64,000 nt of DNA from Armatimonadaceae bacterium (GCA_030447685.1 JAUJOK010000004.1:1-64000), one strand, 5' to 3'. Positions 54,593 through 63,826 are shown, counted from the stretch's first letter. Numbers and translations are program-made. The notes: generated by a model not told the origin, from the sequence alone.

Positions 54593-55507
54593 TCAGCGGC
54601 GGGCGGTCAGGATGGCGTTATAGAAACGGGGCAGGAACAGGGACAGTACGGTGACTTCGCCGCTGCCGGGTGCGGCATGGATAAAACGCCCCTTGCCCAG
54701 ATAGATGCCGGTGTGGTTGATGCGCCCGGTGCCTTCCAGATCGAAGTACAGCCGGTCGCCCGCCTCCAGGTTCTGCCATTTCACCGGGATGCCTACCGCC
54801 GCCTGCTCGCGCGCGTAGCGCGGCAGCGAAATGCCCTGGGCGGCGAATACCCGCCGAACGAACAGCGAGGCGTCCAGATTAGCGTTTTGCGCGCGGCTGC
54901 CCGTCAGCGGTTCCCGGTAGGCGAGCGCGCGGCGCAGAAGCGCCTGGGTTCTCGCATCCAGCCCTTTCGGCACAAGCGCCTCGCTTGTGGCGGTGGCTGC
55001 TTGTTTGCGCGTTTTAGTGGGCACGGCAGCGGTCCGCGTCGGCGGCTTTGGAGTGGCAGCAGTGCGGCGCGGCGGGGGCTTGGCGGCAGGCGGCGGTGAA
55101 GCGGAAGGTTTCCGGGGTGGCGCGGAAGGCTTGGCGGGCGGCGTTCCGCCGGGGCTGCTCATCGCCATCTGATACGGGATCATCCGCACCTGGGAGCGAT
55201 GCACCCAGCCGGTGGTGCGGTTTATCATCAGCACGCCGTAGTATTCGCCCTGCTGCCGGGTAATAGCCAGGTAAGTGTTCCGGGGCACGATGGAAAGCGC
55301 CCGCGCCTGAGTCTCCGGCCTCGCCCGCAGTGTCGCCTCCCGTGCGGAAACCATCGCCAGTTTGCCCAGCACGCGCGGTGCTGCTGCTCGTGCCCGTGGC
55401 GCGGTTTTCGCTCGAGGCTTTGGCGGCCTTGCCGCTGCCGCCGTTATTGTCAGGAGGAAAAGGCTGACGGCCAAAATCATTGTGGCTCCGAAACGCTGCC
55501 TTACCAC
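54593..55507 (-). CDS. NlpC/P60-like protein lacking the catalytic Cys
   Basis: 304 residues from GTG 55507 (AAGGGAG upstream), with signal peptide ILAVSLFLLTITAAAA. An SH3-like domain follows (LAMVSAREATLRARPETQARALSIVPRNTYLAITRQQGEYYGVLMINRTTGWVHRSQVRM), then a Pro/Ala/Lys linker and an NlpC/P60 fold. Where the active paralog at 57.7 kb has DCSGFV this one has LDASLFVRRVF, so the nucleophile is Ala. The His remains in NHTGIYLGKGRFIHAAP. It may bind peptidoglycan without cutting it. Confidence 0.82.
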   Translation of the reverse strand: MVRQRFGATMILAVSLFLLTITAAAARPPKPRAKTAPRARAAAPRVLGKLAMVSAREATLRARPETQARALSIVPRNTYLAITRQQGEYYGVLMINRTTGWVHRSQVRMIPYQMAMSSPGGTPPAKPSAPPRKPSASPPPAAKPPPRRTAATPKPPTRTAAVPTKTRKQAATATSEALVPKGLDARTQALLRRALAYREPLTGSRAQNANLDASLFVRRVFAAQGISLPRYAREQAAVGIPVKWQNLEAGDRLYFDLEGTGRINHTGIYLGKGRFIHAAPGSGEVTVLSLFLPRFYNAILTARR

Positions 55508-55565
55508 AAACAACTCCCTTCCATGAAAAGCGCGGCGCAGACTACACCGGAGGACGCCGCGAGCC

Positions 55566-56102
55566 TCAGCCGGGCTTGTAGGCGGGGGCGGGATCATTGG
55601 CATCCACAAGAAGAACCGGCTCGCGCTCCAGAAAGGCGGCGATGCGCTCGGAAATCCCGTTCATCGCTTCGCGGTCCCAGCCGATGAGCTTTTTCTGCAC
55701 CAGACCGTCGCTTCCGGTCAGATACAGGGTGGGAACGGTGACGATGCCGTAGGTCATTGAGTGGTACAATTCCCGGTCGAGGAGCAGGGGGAACTGGATG
55801 CCGTATTTCTGAGCAAAGGCTTCCGTGGCGTCCTCGTCATCCTGCGAAACGCCCCAGACGGTGAGCTTTTTGGATTCGGCGTAGGCATCAGACAGCTTTT
55901 GCAGGTAGGGAAAGGTAAGCTGGCAGGTGGGGCAGGTGGTCTTGAAAAATGCCAGCACAAGCATACCGCCCTTGCGCGCCTGCGCGGTGGCGCGCGGCTC
56001 CCCCTTCGTGTCGAACAGAAGCAGGTCGCGTATGGTTTCCTGGGCATTGACGGTGTTATCGCCCCAGCGCTGCTGGGACTGGCCGCCATAGGCAAAGGGC
56101 AT
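55566..56102 (-). CDS. TlpA-like thioredoxin-fold protein
   Basis: 178 residues. LVLAFFKTTCPTCQLTFPYLQKL shows the CxxC redox site of a TlpA/peroxiredoxin-like fold, and VTVPTLYLTGSDGLV the cis-Pro loop. There is no signal peptide in the called frame, so it may be cytosolic or the start may lie upstream. It lies between the NlpC-like gene and the GH26 gene on the same strand. Its partner is not evident. Confidence 0.8.
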   Translation of the reverse strand: MPFAYGGQSQQRWGDNTVNAQETIRDLLLFDTKGEPRATAQARKGGMLVLAFFKTTCPTCQLTFPYLQKLSDAYAESKKLTVWGVSQDDEDATEAFAQKYGIQFPLLLDRELYHSMTYGIVTVPTLYLTGSDGLVQKKLIGWDREAMNGISERIAAFLEREPVLLVDANDPAPAYKPG

Positions 56103-56132
56103 AGTCGTTGTATTCTTTCCGCGGCAGCGGGT

Positions 56133-57593
56133 TCAAAGCTGCCGCACAATGATTCTCTTCTGCGTTTTTGCCGCCACGCGTCCCCGGTCGTCTTCCACCA
56201 CGGCGGTCAGCCGGTGCGGGCCGGAACCGCGCAGGTGAAGATCAGCCTCAAACGCGCCCGGAGCCGAGGAGCGGAATACCTCCCGGCCATCCAGCAGGTA
56301 GCGCACCGTGGGGCGTGGGGAATAAGAGCGCACCCACGCCGACACACGAAGCATACCCTGCGCCGCGCGAAAGTTGTCCCCCAGGGGCACAATGGGCACG
56401 GGCGGCGGCAGCGGCGGCAGCGGCACAGCAGCAGCGTCCGCCGCCTGGCCCGCGCCCGCTATATCCGTCAGAAAGTAATCCCCGGCAACGGCGGCGGCGT
56501 AGCCGTCCCGCACCACCGGCGAGTCCGTTACCGAATAGTTGTTGAGAGCACGGCGCGGCCCCGCATATTGTAGGTTATCGTTATTGAAGATGTCAACCAG
56601 CTTGACGCGCGGGTACAGGCGCGGCAGCGACGCATACAACTGGGCGATTTTTTCCGCCGCCCACGCCGAGCGGTCGCGGTGATCCACGGCGGAGCGGTGG
56701 GACGCGCCGAATTCGCAGACCATGATAGGCTTTTTCGCGGCGTACAGACGGTACACGGTTCGCAGCATGTCGGCGGGGTTCTCGTGCAGACCGGGACGCG
56801 CCGCATTATTGTCATGGAAGGGAACGCTGTAAAAGTTGACGCCCACCCAGTCTACGTAGTTGTCGCCGGGGTAGTAGAGCGGAATCGGGGGTTCGGGGAT
56901 ATGATTGACGCACCAGACCATCGCGACATTGGGCGCGCGCACAGCCATTACGCGATGCACCGTGCCCCATGCCTGTTTATAGCGCAGCGGATTGCCGCCG
57001 TAGCGGGTCCAGTCGCCGTTCATCTCGGAGGCGAAGCGCAGAAAGACGGGACAGTCGGCGCGAGCCGCATCGTCGGCAAAGCGGCGCAGATAATCGTCAT
57101 CCCGGACCATCTCCAGACCCGCGTTCGGCTCCCAGGCGATATGCGGCGCGACGCCCCGCGCCTTCAGCCAGCGAACCCAGCGGAGCGGAAACGGCCTGCC
57201 ATAACTCAGATAGCAAAACACCGACGCTAACTTCTTCCCGGTCAGCCGCGCGAACGCCGCCGGGTCACGATGCGCCTGCCAGTTCTCGTCCAGGAACCGC
57301 TCCCCCAGCCGCTCGTCCCGATCCAGAAACGCGCCCAGATAACAGCCATAGGGCGGCTCCCATTTGGCAAGGCGGGCAGGGGCAGCGGTGGGCGAGGAGC
57401 CGGGAAGATGGGCGAAGAGGCGGATTTCCGACGACCATCGATCCGCCTTCCCCTCTTCGACCTTCGCGCCGTTCAAGTCCCCTTCCCGGCGGCGGATAGC
57501 GGCTTCGCGCCGGTAGGCATCGGCGGCCTCGGCGTATCGGCCTTGCTTTACATACTGCTCGGCGCGGCGACGCCAGACAAAGGCGGATTGCAA
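56133..57593 (-). CDS. GH26-like glycoside hydrolase with TPR-like start and C-terminal Ig-like domain
   Basis: 486 residues, start TTG 57593, weakly supported. Residues ~1-50 (FVWRRRAEQYVKQGRYAEAADAYRREAAIRRREGDL) have a TPR-like pattern. The barrel has YGCYLGAFLD, VFLRFASEMNGDWTRYGG with the acid/base Glu, and KPIMVCEFGASHRSA with the nucleophile Glu, both GH26 hallmarks (beta-mannanase family). The end (YLLDGREVFRSSAPGAFEADLHLRGSGPHRLTAVVEDDRGRVA) is an Ig-like domain. No secretion signal is seen, which is odd for a mannanase. Confidence 0.75.
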   Translation of the reverse strand: MQSAFVWRRRAEQYVKQGRYAEAADAYRREAAIRRREGDLNGAKVEEGKADRWSSEIRLFAHLPGSSPTAAPARLAKWEPPYGCYLGAFLDRDERLGERFLDENWQAHRDPAAFARLTGKKLASVFCYLSYGRPFPLRWVRWLKARGVAPHIAWEPNAGLEMVRDDDYLRRFADDAARADCPVFLRFASEMNGDWTRYGGNPLRYKQAWGTVHRVMAVRAPNVAMVWCVNHIPEPPIPLYYPGDNYVDWVGVNFYSVPFHDNNAARPGLHENPADMLRTVYRLYAAKKPIMVCEFGASHRSAVDHRDRSAWAAEKIAQLYASLPRLYPRVKLVDIFNNDNLQYAGPRRALNNYSVTDSPVVRDGYAAAVAGDYFLTDIAGAGQAADAAAVPLPPLPPPVPIVPLGDNFRAAQGMLRVSAWVRSYSPRPTVRYLLDGREVFRSSAPGAFEADLHLRGSGPHRLTAVVEDDRGRVAAKTQKRIIVRQL

Positions 57594-57677
57594 GAAAACG
57601 TGTCTCCGGTTTCTCAGTTTTCTACCGTGGGTAACTACGGTTTATACGGCAGCGGGAAGCGTTTTGTGGCAAAAAAC

Positions 57678-57707
57678 AAAGCGCCCTGCCGCGTGGCAGG
57701 GCGCTTT
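57678..57707 (-). terminator. Intrinsic terminator after the active NlpC/P60 gene
   Basis: A 13-pair stem (AAAGCGCCCTGCC and its complement) around GCGT; on the minus strand it is followed by TTTGTTTTTTG. It ends the NlpC/P60 transcript. Confidence 0.88.
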
Positions 57708-57730
57708 TGCGAGAGCAGAAAGAGAAAGGC

Positions 57731-58618
57731 TTAACGGCGCGCACCGACCAGCGACCGGTAGTAGTTGGGCTTCAGGAGGGAATCAACACCGACTTTTTTC
57801 TGGTTCGAGGAGGCATGGATAAAGTAGCCGTTGCCCAGGTAGATACCGGTGTGGCTGACGCGCTTGCCGCCGCCCATCGCAAAGTACAGCCGGTCGCCCG
57901 CCTGGAGATTTTCCCAGGCTACAGGCTGGCCCACTCTGGCCTGGTCGCCGGAATGGCGCGGAAGACGAACTCCCTGAGTCGCGAAGACCTGCTTGACAAA
58001 GCCGGAGCAGTCGATTCCCGAGCGGGTGTTGCCTGCCCAGACATAGGGTACGCCCAGATAGGTGAAGGCTTCGCGCAAAAGCGCCTCGGTGGGAACGTCC
58101 AGCCCTTCCGGCAAGCCCTCCGGTGCATTGGTGGACGGCTGCGGATTGGACTGCCTCATGGCGCTGGGATCGCCGACCGCTACCTGATAATCGATCATCC
58201 GCACCTGGGAGCGATGCACCCAGCCGGTCGTCTTATCGATCATCAGCACACCGTAGTAATCCCGATCTTCGGCGACTATCGCCAGATAGGTGTTCTGCGG
58301 GATGCTGGAAAGGATGCGCGCGCTGCTGTCACGGTCGCGGCGAATCACCGCGTTGTCCACCGAAACGACGGCCAGCTTGCCCAGCACCTGCGGTTCCTTA
58401 GCGGCGCGGCGGGACCGGGTGCGTCCGCGTGACATAGTCGCCCGGCGGCCTCCGCTGCGGAAATTGGCTTTGCGAGACGGCGCGGAGTTGGTCTTTGCGC
58501 TGGTGTTCAGTGTCAGGTCAAGGGTGGAAGCGCCACTCTGCGCCCAGGCAGCAGGGGCAGCGTAGAGTGTGGGAACGAGAACCACAAATGCGGCAGTAAG
58601 GGATCGAAGCGTCAGCAC
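57731..58618 (-). CDS. NlpC/P60 peptidoglycan endopeptidase with SH3-like domain
   Basis: 295 residues from GTG 58618, preceded by AGGAGG. Signal peptide SLTAAFVVLVPTLYAAPAAWAQ. SH3-like region (LAVVSVDNAVIRRDRDSSARILSSIPQNTYLAIVAEDRDYYGVLMIDKTTGWVHRSQVRM), a linker and an intact catalytic domain: GIDCSGFVKQVF with the nucleophile Cys, HTGIYLGNGYFIHASS with the His. It cuts peptide cross-links of the cell wall. It shares the whole architecture with the inactive paralog at 54.6 kb. Confidence 0.9.
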   Translation of the reverse strand: MLTLRSLTAAFVVLVPTLYAAPAAWAQSGASTLDLTLNTSAKTNSAPSRKANFRSGGRRATMSRGRTRSRRAAKEPQVLGKLAVVSVDNAVIRRDRDSSARILSSIPQNTYLAIVAEDRDYYGVLMIDKTTGWVHRSQVRMIDYQVAVGDPSAMRQSNPQPSTNAPEGLPEGLDVPTEALLREAFTYLGVPYVWAGNTRSGIDCSGFVKQVFATQGVRLPRHSGDQARVGQPVAWENLQAGDRLYFAMGGGKRVSHTGIYLGNGYFIHASSNQKKVGVDSLLKPNYYRSLVGARR

Positions 58619-58774
58619 GCGCGATAGATCCTCCTGTTTTATTTTGCCTGGACAGAAGCGCCCCCAATGCGCCGTTGCATTGCGACCACTTCTGCCCGAC
58701 ATCCTTCATTATCGGCGCAAGCGCCGCTTTTTGTACCCCTGCCCGGTTTAAAATCAGACAGAAGTGGATATGTC

Positions 58775-59170
58775 TTAGCGCTTGGAGAACTGGAAGCCGC
58801 GCCGCGCCCGCTTGCGCCCGTACTTTTTGCTTTCCTTGACACGCGGGTCGCGTGTCAGGAAGCCCAGCCTTCTCAGTGTCGGTCGCAGTTCCGGGTCGGC
58901 TTCGATCAGGGCCTTGGAGATGCCGTGGCGCAGCGCGCCCGCCTGCCCCGAGATGCCGCCGCTGAACGCGGTTGCCAGCACGGAAAAGCGGCCCAGGGTG
59001 TTGGTGGCATCAAACGGCTGCTGAACCAGAGCTTCCAGGCTGGGCCGCCCGAAATACGCGCCGGGAGTCTTGCCGTTTACCGTGATCGTGCCGTCGCCGG
59101 GCATGAGCCAGACCTTGCAGATCGCGTTCTTGCGCTTGCCGGTACCGTAAAATTTTACTGAGTCTGCCAT
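58775..59170 (-). CDS. rpsI: 30S ribosomal protein S9
   Basis: 131 residues, full length. [28 protein letters not shown] and the basic tail [17 protein letters not shown], whose terminal Lys-Arg reaches the P-site tRNA, are typical. It lies five bases after rplM, the usual L13-S9 pair, at the end of the alpha operon transcript. Confidence 0.97.
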   Translation of the reverse strand: MADSVKFYGTGKRKNAICKVWLMPGDGTITVNGKTPGAYFGRPSLEALVQQPFDATNTLGRFSVLATAFSGGISGQAGALRHGISKALIEADPELRPTLRRLGFLTRDPRVKESKKYGRKRARRGFQFSKR

Positions 59171-59175
59171 ATCGG

Positions 59176-59640
59176 TTATTCCGTCGCCTTCCCTGCCGCT
59201 GCTGCTGCCGCGCGGGCTGCCTGGGCGCCCTTGATCTGCGCCTCATGCGGATGCGTGCTGCCCCGGTAGACACGCAGTTTCTTCAGCATCTTCGCGCCCA
59301 GGGAGTTGTGCGGGAGCATTCCCTTCACGGTGCGAAGTATAGCGTAGTCGGGCCTGCTTGTCAACAGTTCTCCACGCGGAATCTGCCTGATGCCGCCCGG
59401 ATACAGGGTGTGCCGATAGATCGGCTCCTCCGCCTTGTTGTTGCCGGTATAGATGGCCCGCTCCGCATTGATGATAATCACATGATCCCCGGTATCCATA
59501 TGCGGGGTGAATATCGGCTTATGCTTGCCGCGCAGTATCTTGGCGACCTCCACAGCGAGCCGCCCCACGGGCTGTCCCGCCGCATCGATCACCACCCAGT
59601 CACGGACAATATCCGCCGGTTTGGCCGAATAAGTTTTCAT
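59176..59640 (-). CDS. rplM: 50S ribosomal protein L13
   Basis: 154 residues, slightly longer than usual because of an Ala-rich tail ([17 protein letters not shown]). Core segments [46 protein letters not shown] and [29 protein letters not shown] are canonical. Located two bases from truA. Confidence 0.97.
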   Translation of the reverse strand: MKTYSAKPADIVRDWVVIDAAGQPVGRLAVEVAKILRGKHKPIFTPHMDTGDHVIIINAERAIYTGNNKAEEPIYRHTLYPGGIRQIPRGELLTSRPDYAILRTVKGMLPHNSLGAKMLKKLRVYRGSTHPHEAQIKGAQAARAAAAAAGKATE

Positions 59641-59642
59641 AG

Positions 59643-60479
59643 TCAGCTATCCTCGGTTCCCTCACCGGTGAGAAGTTCGCCCCACCGGTGTCTTGTTCCG
59701 TCATATTCCACGCGCACCAGGCACAGACCCTGCGCGGGGGCCACGAGCGGGCACAGGACCCGGTCGCGGCTTTCACGTATCGTCGTCACGTCGTCCGGCG
59801 ACAGCGCGCCGTTTCCTACCGTCAGCAGTGTCCCCACGAACGCCCGCACCATCTGGCGCAGAAAAGCATTTCCGCACACGGTAATCAGCACGCAGTCCCG
59901 CCAGGTACGCACCTCCACCCGGCGCATTTGCCGCACGGTGATTTTGCTTCGCCCGCTGGGCCGCCCGAAGGCGGCAAAGTCATGCGTTCCCACCAGATGC
60001 CGGGCCGCCGCCTGCATCGCCGCCACGTTCAGCGTCTTTTTGACATGAAGCGCATAGCGCCCCAGCAGCGCGGACGGCGCGGCGCGGTTCAGAATAACGT
60101 ACCGGTAGGTTCGCGCTGTGGCCGAATACCGGGCATGGAATCCTGGCTCTGCGATCCGGGCCGCGCGCACCACTATATCTCGTGGCAGCACCCCGTTCAG
60201 CGCCGCCGCCAGGGTTTCCCCCGGAACCTGCCAGGCGCTTTCAAAATGGGCTACCTGTCCCAGAGCATGCACTCCGGCATCGGTTCGTCCGGCCCCATGC
60301 ACGCGGGACACCGTCCCCGACAGCCGCTCGATAGCCGCTTCGAGCGTCCCCTGTACCGTACGCTCCCCCTGGCCCTGAAGCTGGAACCCCGCAAAGTCGG
60401 TTCCGTCGTATTCCAGCACAAGGCGAAACGTCCGCTGATCAGTCGTCGGCAAGTTCCAGGATTGCCATCGGTGCGCCAT
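59643..60479 (-). CDS. truA: tRNA pseudouridine synthase A
   Basis: Forms pseudouridine at positions 38-40 of tRNAs. FRLVLEYDGTDFAGFQLQGQGERTVQGTLEAA and the catalytic Asp in VHGAGRTDAGVHALGQVAHF are clear; NAFLRQMVRAFVG follows. Start uncertain: ATG 60479 lies inside rplQ and would give 278 residues, while a TTG near 60452 would give a length closer to the family norm. Confidence 0.92.
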   Translation of the reverse strand: MAHRWQSWNLPTTDQRTFRLVLEYDGTDFAGFQLQGQGERTVQGTLEAAIERLSGTVSRVHGAGRTDAGVHALGQVAHFESAWQVPGETLAAALNGVLPRDIVVRAARIAEPGFHARYSATARTYRYVILNRAAPSALLGRYALHVKKTLNVAAMQAAARHLVGTHDFAAFGRPSGRSKITVRQMRRVEVRTWRDCVLITVCGNAFLRQMVRAFVGTLLTVGNGALSPDDVTTIRESRDRVLCPLVAPAQGLCLVRVEYDGTRHRWGELLTGEGTEDS

Positions 60480-60795
60480 CGCCGCGACGTATGCCCAGTT
60501 TGGCCATACGCGTGTAACCGCCGGGCCGATCCCGGAAGCGCGGCGCAATGTTGTCGAACAGTTCTTTGATGACCGATTCGTCGTCCACGTACTGACGGCA
60601 GATGCGGCGCGCGTGCAGCGTGTCCTGCTTGGCGCGCGTGACCATCTTTTCCGCAATGGAGCGAACGTCTTTCGCGCGTGTCTCGGTCGTTTCGATCTTT
60701 TTATGTATCAGCAGCGAGCGCACCAGCCCCTTTAGGAGCGCGCGCCGCTGGTCGGAAGGCAGTCCGAACTGCCGTCCGCCGATGCGGTGTCGCAT
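60439..60795 (-). CDS. rplQ: 50S ribosomal protein L17
   Basis: 118 residues: MRHRIGGRQFGLPSDQRRALLKGLVRSLLIHKKIETTETRAKDVRSIAEKMVTRAKQ is the diagnostic start. Follows rpoA by 25 bases in the standard order. Confidence 0.97.
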   Translation of the reverse strand: MRHRIGGRQFGLPSDQRRALLKGLVRSLLIHKKIETTETRAKDVRSIAEKMVTRAKQDTLHARRICRQYVDDESVIKELFDNIAPRFRDRPGGYTRMAKLGIRRGDGAPMAILELADD

Positions 60796-60820
60796 TTTCC
60801 GTTCTCCTTAACCGGGCTTC

Positions 60821-61864
60821 TTACTCGTCGCCCTCGTCCTCGTCTTCGTCGTCGTCATCTCCGCCAATCGGCACGCTGCCCGGCTCGGAATCCTTCAAAG
60901 CCAGCCCAAGCTGCGACAGCTTTTCCTTGACCTCATTCAGTGACTTCTTGCCGAAGTTGCGAATGTTCATCAGGTCGTTCTCGGAAATCTGCGCCAATTC
61001 GCCGATAGTCAGAACGCTGGCCTTTTTCAGACAGTTATAGGTGCGGACGGAAAAGTCCAGCTCCTCGATACGGGCGTCCTGCGCGGTGCTGCCCTGAACT
61101 CCGCCCTCGAACCCGAAGGTGGACAGCGCGCGGCCACTGGGTCCGGGGAACTCCACGAACCGCTGGAAGTAGTCCGTCAGCGTCTGCGCCGCCTCGCTCA
61201 GCGCTTCGGCGGGCATGATGGTTCCATTGGTTGTGATCTCGATGAGCAGCCGCTCGTAATCCGTCCGGTTGCCCACACGCGTCGGATCAACCGTGTAGTT
61301 CACTTTACGAACCGGCGTAAAGGCAGCCGGAACCGGAATATCGCCGATAATATCGGAGCGCGTGCCGCCCTTTTCCGGCAGCACATAGCCGCGTCCGCGC
61401 TCAACGCGCATCTCCATGTGCAGGTGCGCCGCTTCCTCGGAAAGCGTTGCGATATACACTTCCGGGTTGGCGATCTCAACGTCCGGCGGACAGATGACGT
61501 CCGCACCGGTAATGCGCCCCTGCCCCTGGGCCTCGATGCGGACCATGTGCGCCTCGGACGGTCGCTCCGAATCGTCGGCCCCGTTCCCGTTAGAGCCGTT
61601 GTCGTACACCTTGACGAATAACTCCTTCAGGTTCAGGAGCAGTTCGGTGGCGTCTTCCTTCAGGCCGGGAATCGTCTGGAACTCGTGCTGGACACCGTCG
61701 ATACGAACCGACGTGATGGCTGCGCCTTCGATAGACGAGAGCATAACCCGCCTCAGCGAGTTACCGAGCGTCACCCCGTATCCCGGTTCCAGCGGCTCCA
61801 CCACAAATTTTCCGTGCGTATCCGACTGCTCCAGCGTCTCAATTCGCGGAGTCACTGCTTCCAT
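60821..61864 (-). CDS. rpoA: RNA polymerase alpha subunit
   Basis: 347 residues from ATG 61864. N-terminal dimerisation domain (KFVVEPLEPGYGVTLGNSLRRVMLSSIEGAAITSVRIDGVQHEFQTIPGLKEDATELLLNLKEL) and C-terminal domain (IEELDFSVRTYNCLKKASVLTIGELAQISENDLMNIRNFGKKSLNEVKEKLSQLGL) are complete. Two unusual features: an Asn/Gly/Asp insert near residue 90 (DNGSNGNGADDSERPSEA) and a strongly acidic tail GGDDDDEDEDEGDE. Confidence 0.96.
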   Translation of the reverse strand: MEAVTPRIETLEQSDTHGKFVVEPLEPGYGVTLGNSLRRVMLSSIEGAAITSVRIDGVQHEFQTIPGLKEDATELLLNLKELFVKVYDNGSNGNGADDSERPSEAHMVRIEAQGQGRITGADVICPPDVEIANPEVYIATLSEEAAHLHMEMRVERGRGYVLPEKGGTRSDIIGDIPVPAAFTPVRKVNYTVDPTRVGNRTDYERLLIEITTNGTIMPAEALSEAAQTLTDYFQRFVEFPGPSGRALSTFGFEGGVQGSTAQDARIEELDFSVRTYNCLKKASVLTIGELAQISENDLMNIRNFGKKSLNEVKEKLSQLGLALKDSEPGSVPIGGDDDDEDEDEGDE

Positions 61865-61994
61865 ATCTCTCTTATACTCCTTGGAAACCAATCCGGCAAA
61901 GGGCGCGGCAAACAACGAGCGCCCCCCACCGATGCCGGCCCAGGCTTTCCTTGCCGGGACGCCGCTTGCCGCGTGCGTCCCGGTCAAATCGACG

Positions 61995-62639
61995 TTACCG
62001 GGAGTAGAACTCGATGATGATCTGCTCCTGCACGTCCGAGTCGATCTCTTCGCGGCGCGGCGCGGCGACAATGTGCCCCTCGAAAGCGGCGGCGTTCAGC
62101 GACAGCCATGCCGGGATACGGTTCCCGACACTCGCCAGGGACGCCTGGATGTTGTCCTGCTTGCGGGACTCTTCGTTGACACGAACCACATCGCCGGGAC
62201 GGGTCTGATACGAAGGGATGTCTACACGGCGACCGTTGACCTCGATATGGCCGTGGTTGACGGTCTGCCGGGCCTGCGCCCGCGACGCGGCAAAGCCGAG
62301 GCGGTACACCACGTTGTCCAGACGCATTTCCAGAAGCTGGAGGAGATTCTCACCGGATACGCCGCGACGGCGCTGGGCCTCCCCAACATAGCTCCGGAAA
62401 GGGCCTTCCAGCACGCGGTACATCTGGCGCATCTTCTGCTTCTCGCGAAGCTGAAGCCCAAAATCGGTGATCTTGGCGGGGCGACCGGAGTTGCCGTGCT
62501 GGCCCGGCGGGAAGTTGCGGCGCTCAATGGCGCACTTCTTGGTATAGCAGCGCGAGCCTTTGAGGAAAAGCTTTTCCCCGGCCCGGCGGCACTGGCGGCA
62601 ACGGGCGTCGCCGCTCACACTATTAGCGGATTTAGACAT
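61995..62639 (-). CDS. rpsD: 30S ribosomal protein S4
   Basis: 214 residues. N-terminal CRQCRRAGEKLFLKGSRCYTKKCAIERR carries a Cys set (C-x2-C and C-x4-C type) seen in zinc-type S4 proteins. The S4 RNA-binding domain is MRLDNVVYRLGFAASRAQARQTVNHGHIEVNGRRVDIPSYQTRPGD. The stretch of about 130 bases to rpoA holds only the rpoA leader. Confidence 0.96.
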   Translation of the reverse strand: MSKSANSVSGDARCRQCRRAGEKLFLKGSRCYTKKCAIERRNFPPGQHGNSGRPAKITDFGLQLREKQKMRQMYRVLEGPFRSYVGEAQRRRGVSGENLLQLLEMRLDNVVYRLGFAASRAQARQTVNHGHIEVNGRRVDIPSYQTRPGDVVRVNEESRKQDNIQASLASVGNRIPAWLSLNAAAFEGHIVAAPRREEIDSDVQEQIIIEFYSR

Positions 62640-62697
62640 GCTTCTCTCTTCCTCTGTTCGCTGTCTTTCGCGTGAACAGGTTTACAAGGTTAATTTT

Positions 62698-62827
62698 GCC
62701 CCCTCCCCCTGCCCCTCCCCCACGCTGTGGGGAGGGGTGGAAGAAAGAGGCTTTACAGACAGCTTTTCATATTCCCACCCTGGTATCCCCACACCCACTG
62801 GGTGGGGGAGGGGCAGGGGGAGGGGGC
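62698..62827. repeat. Long perfect GC-rich inverted repeat between rpsD and rpsK
   Basis: Two arms of 26 bases, 62698-62723 and 62802-62827, are perfect complements; each is a run of C-blocks separated by T or TG. The 78-base centre holds smaller GGGAGGGG/CCCACCC pieces. The right arm touches the rpsK stop codon. It could form a very stable hairpin in the rpsK-rpsD message or be a small mobile repeat. Confidence 0.75.
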
Positions 62828-63232
62828 TTAAACGCGGCGGCGCTTGGGCGGACGGCAGCCGTTGTGCGGCAGCGGCGTCACGTCTCGAATCAGATTGACT
62901 TCCAGGCCGACGGCGGAAAGCGCGCGGATTGCCGTTTCCCGACCGGAGCCGGGTCCCTTGACGAACACATCGACGCGCCGCAGACCATGCTCCTGCGCCC
63001 GGCGCGCGGCGGCTTCGGCGGCAAGCTGCGCGGCAAAGGGAGTGCCCTTTTTCGTCCCCTTGAAACCGACGGTACCCGCCGACCCCCAGGAGATGACTTC
63101 CCCTTTGACGTCGGTCAGCGTGATGATGGTGTTGTTGAACGTGCTTTGAATGTGCGCAACACCGATCATGATGTTTTTGCGCGCCTTGGGCTTGTTGCGC
63201 GCCGCCTGCGCAGGCGTGGGTTTACGTGCCAT
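62828..63232 (-). CDS. rpsK: 30S ribosomal protein S11
   Basis: 134 residues. [82 protein letters not shown] and the end [13 protein letters not shown] pattern (here [14 protein letters not shown]) are canonical. Followed by the GC-rich inverted repeat, which separates it from rpsD more widely than usual. Confidence 0.97.
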   Translation of the reverse strand: MARKPTPAQAARNKPKARKNIMIGVAHIQSTFNNTIITLTDVKGEVISWGSAGTVGFKGTKKGTPFAAQLAAEAAARRAQEHGLRRVDVFVKGPGSGRETAIRALSAVGLEVNLIRDVTPLPHNGCRPPKRRRV

Positions 63233-63272
63233 ATCTCTCTTCCTTTTCCCCCATTATTGGGGGCCAGGGGGC

Positions 63273-63647
63273 TTACTTCTTCTTCTTCTTCGCGCCGACC
63301 GTGCGCTTCGGCCCCTTGCGGGTGCGCGCGTTTGTGGATGTTCGCTGGCCCCGCACCGGCAGACCCGCCCGATGCCGCCGCCCCCGGTAAGAGCCAATCT
63401 CCTGGAGCCGCCGGATGTTGAGCTGGATCTGACGCTTCAGGTCGCCTTCCACGCGGTATTCCCGCTCAATAATGTCGCGCAAACGGGCGATTTCGGCCTC
63501 GGTCAGGTCGTTTACCCGCGTCCCGGCTGCAACGTTTGCCTGCGCCAGGATGATGCGCCCATTCGAGAGACCAATGCCGAAAATCTCCGGCAGCGCATAT
63601 TCTACACTCTTGTCGCGCGGCAGATCCACGCCTGCTATACGTGCCAC
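63273..63647 (-). CDS. rpsM: 30S ribosomal protein S13
   Basis: 124 residues: [26 protein letters not shown] at the start and [40 protein letters not shown] at the end, both standard. Twelve bases after rpmJ. Confidence 0.97.
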   Translation of the reverse strand: MARIAGVDLPRDKSVEYALPEIFGIGLSNGRIILAQANVAAGTRVNDLTEAEIARLRDIIEREYRVEGDLKRQIQLNIRRLQEIGSYRGRRHRAGLPVRGQRTSTNARTRKGPKRTVGAKKKKK

Positions 63648-63659
63648 GTTTCTCTTCTC

Positions 63660-63773
63660 CTACCCCTGCCGCTGCTTGTGCTTGGGGTTCTTGCAAATGA
63701 CCCGCACGACACCCTCGCGCTTGATCACTTTGCACTTCTCGCAGATTTTTTTAACGGATGCTCGAACTTTCAT
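63660..63773 (-). CDS. rpmJ: 50S ribosomal protein L36
   Basis: 37 residues, too short for most gene tracks: [21 protein letters not shown], then [16 protein letters not shown]. It has the zinc-binding C-x2-C-x12-C-x4-H set, so it is the zinc-type L36. ATG 63773, stop TAG at 63662-63660. Confidence 0.96.
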   Translation of the reverse strand: MKVRASVKKICEKCKVIKREGVVRVICKNPKHKQRQG

Positions 63774-63826
63774 AATAATCCTCTTCCCGTGCCGCTGCTC
63801 CTGAGCCAGGCGCGCGGCGGCGCAGA

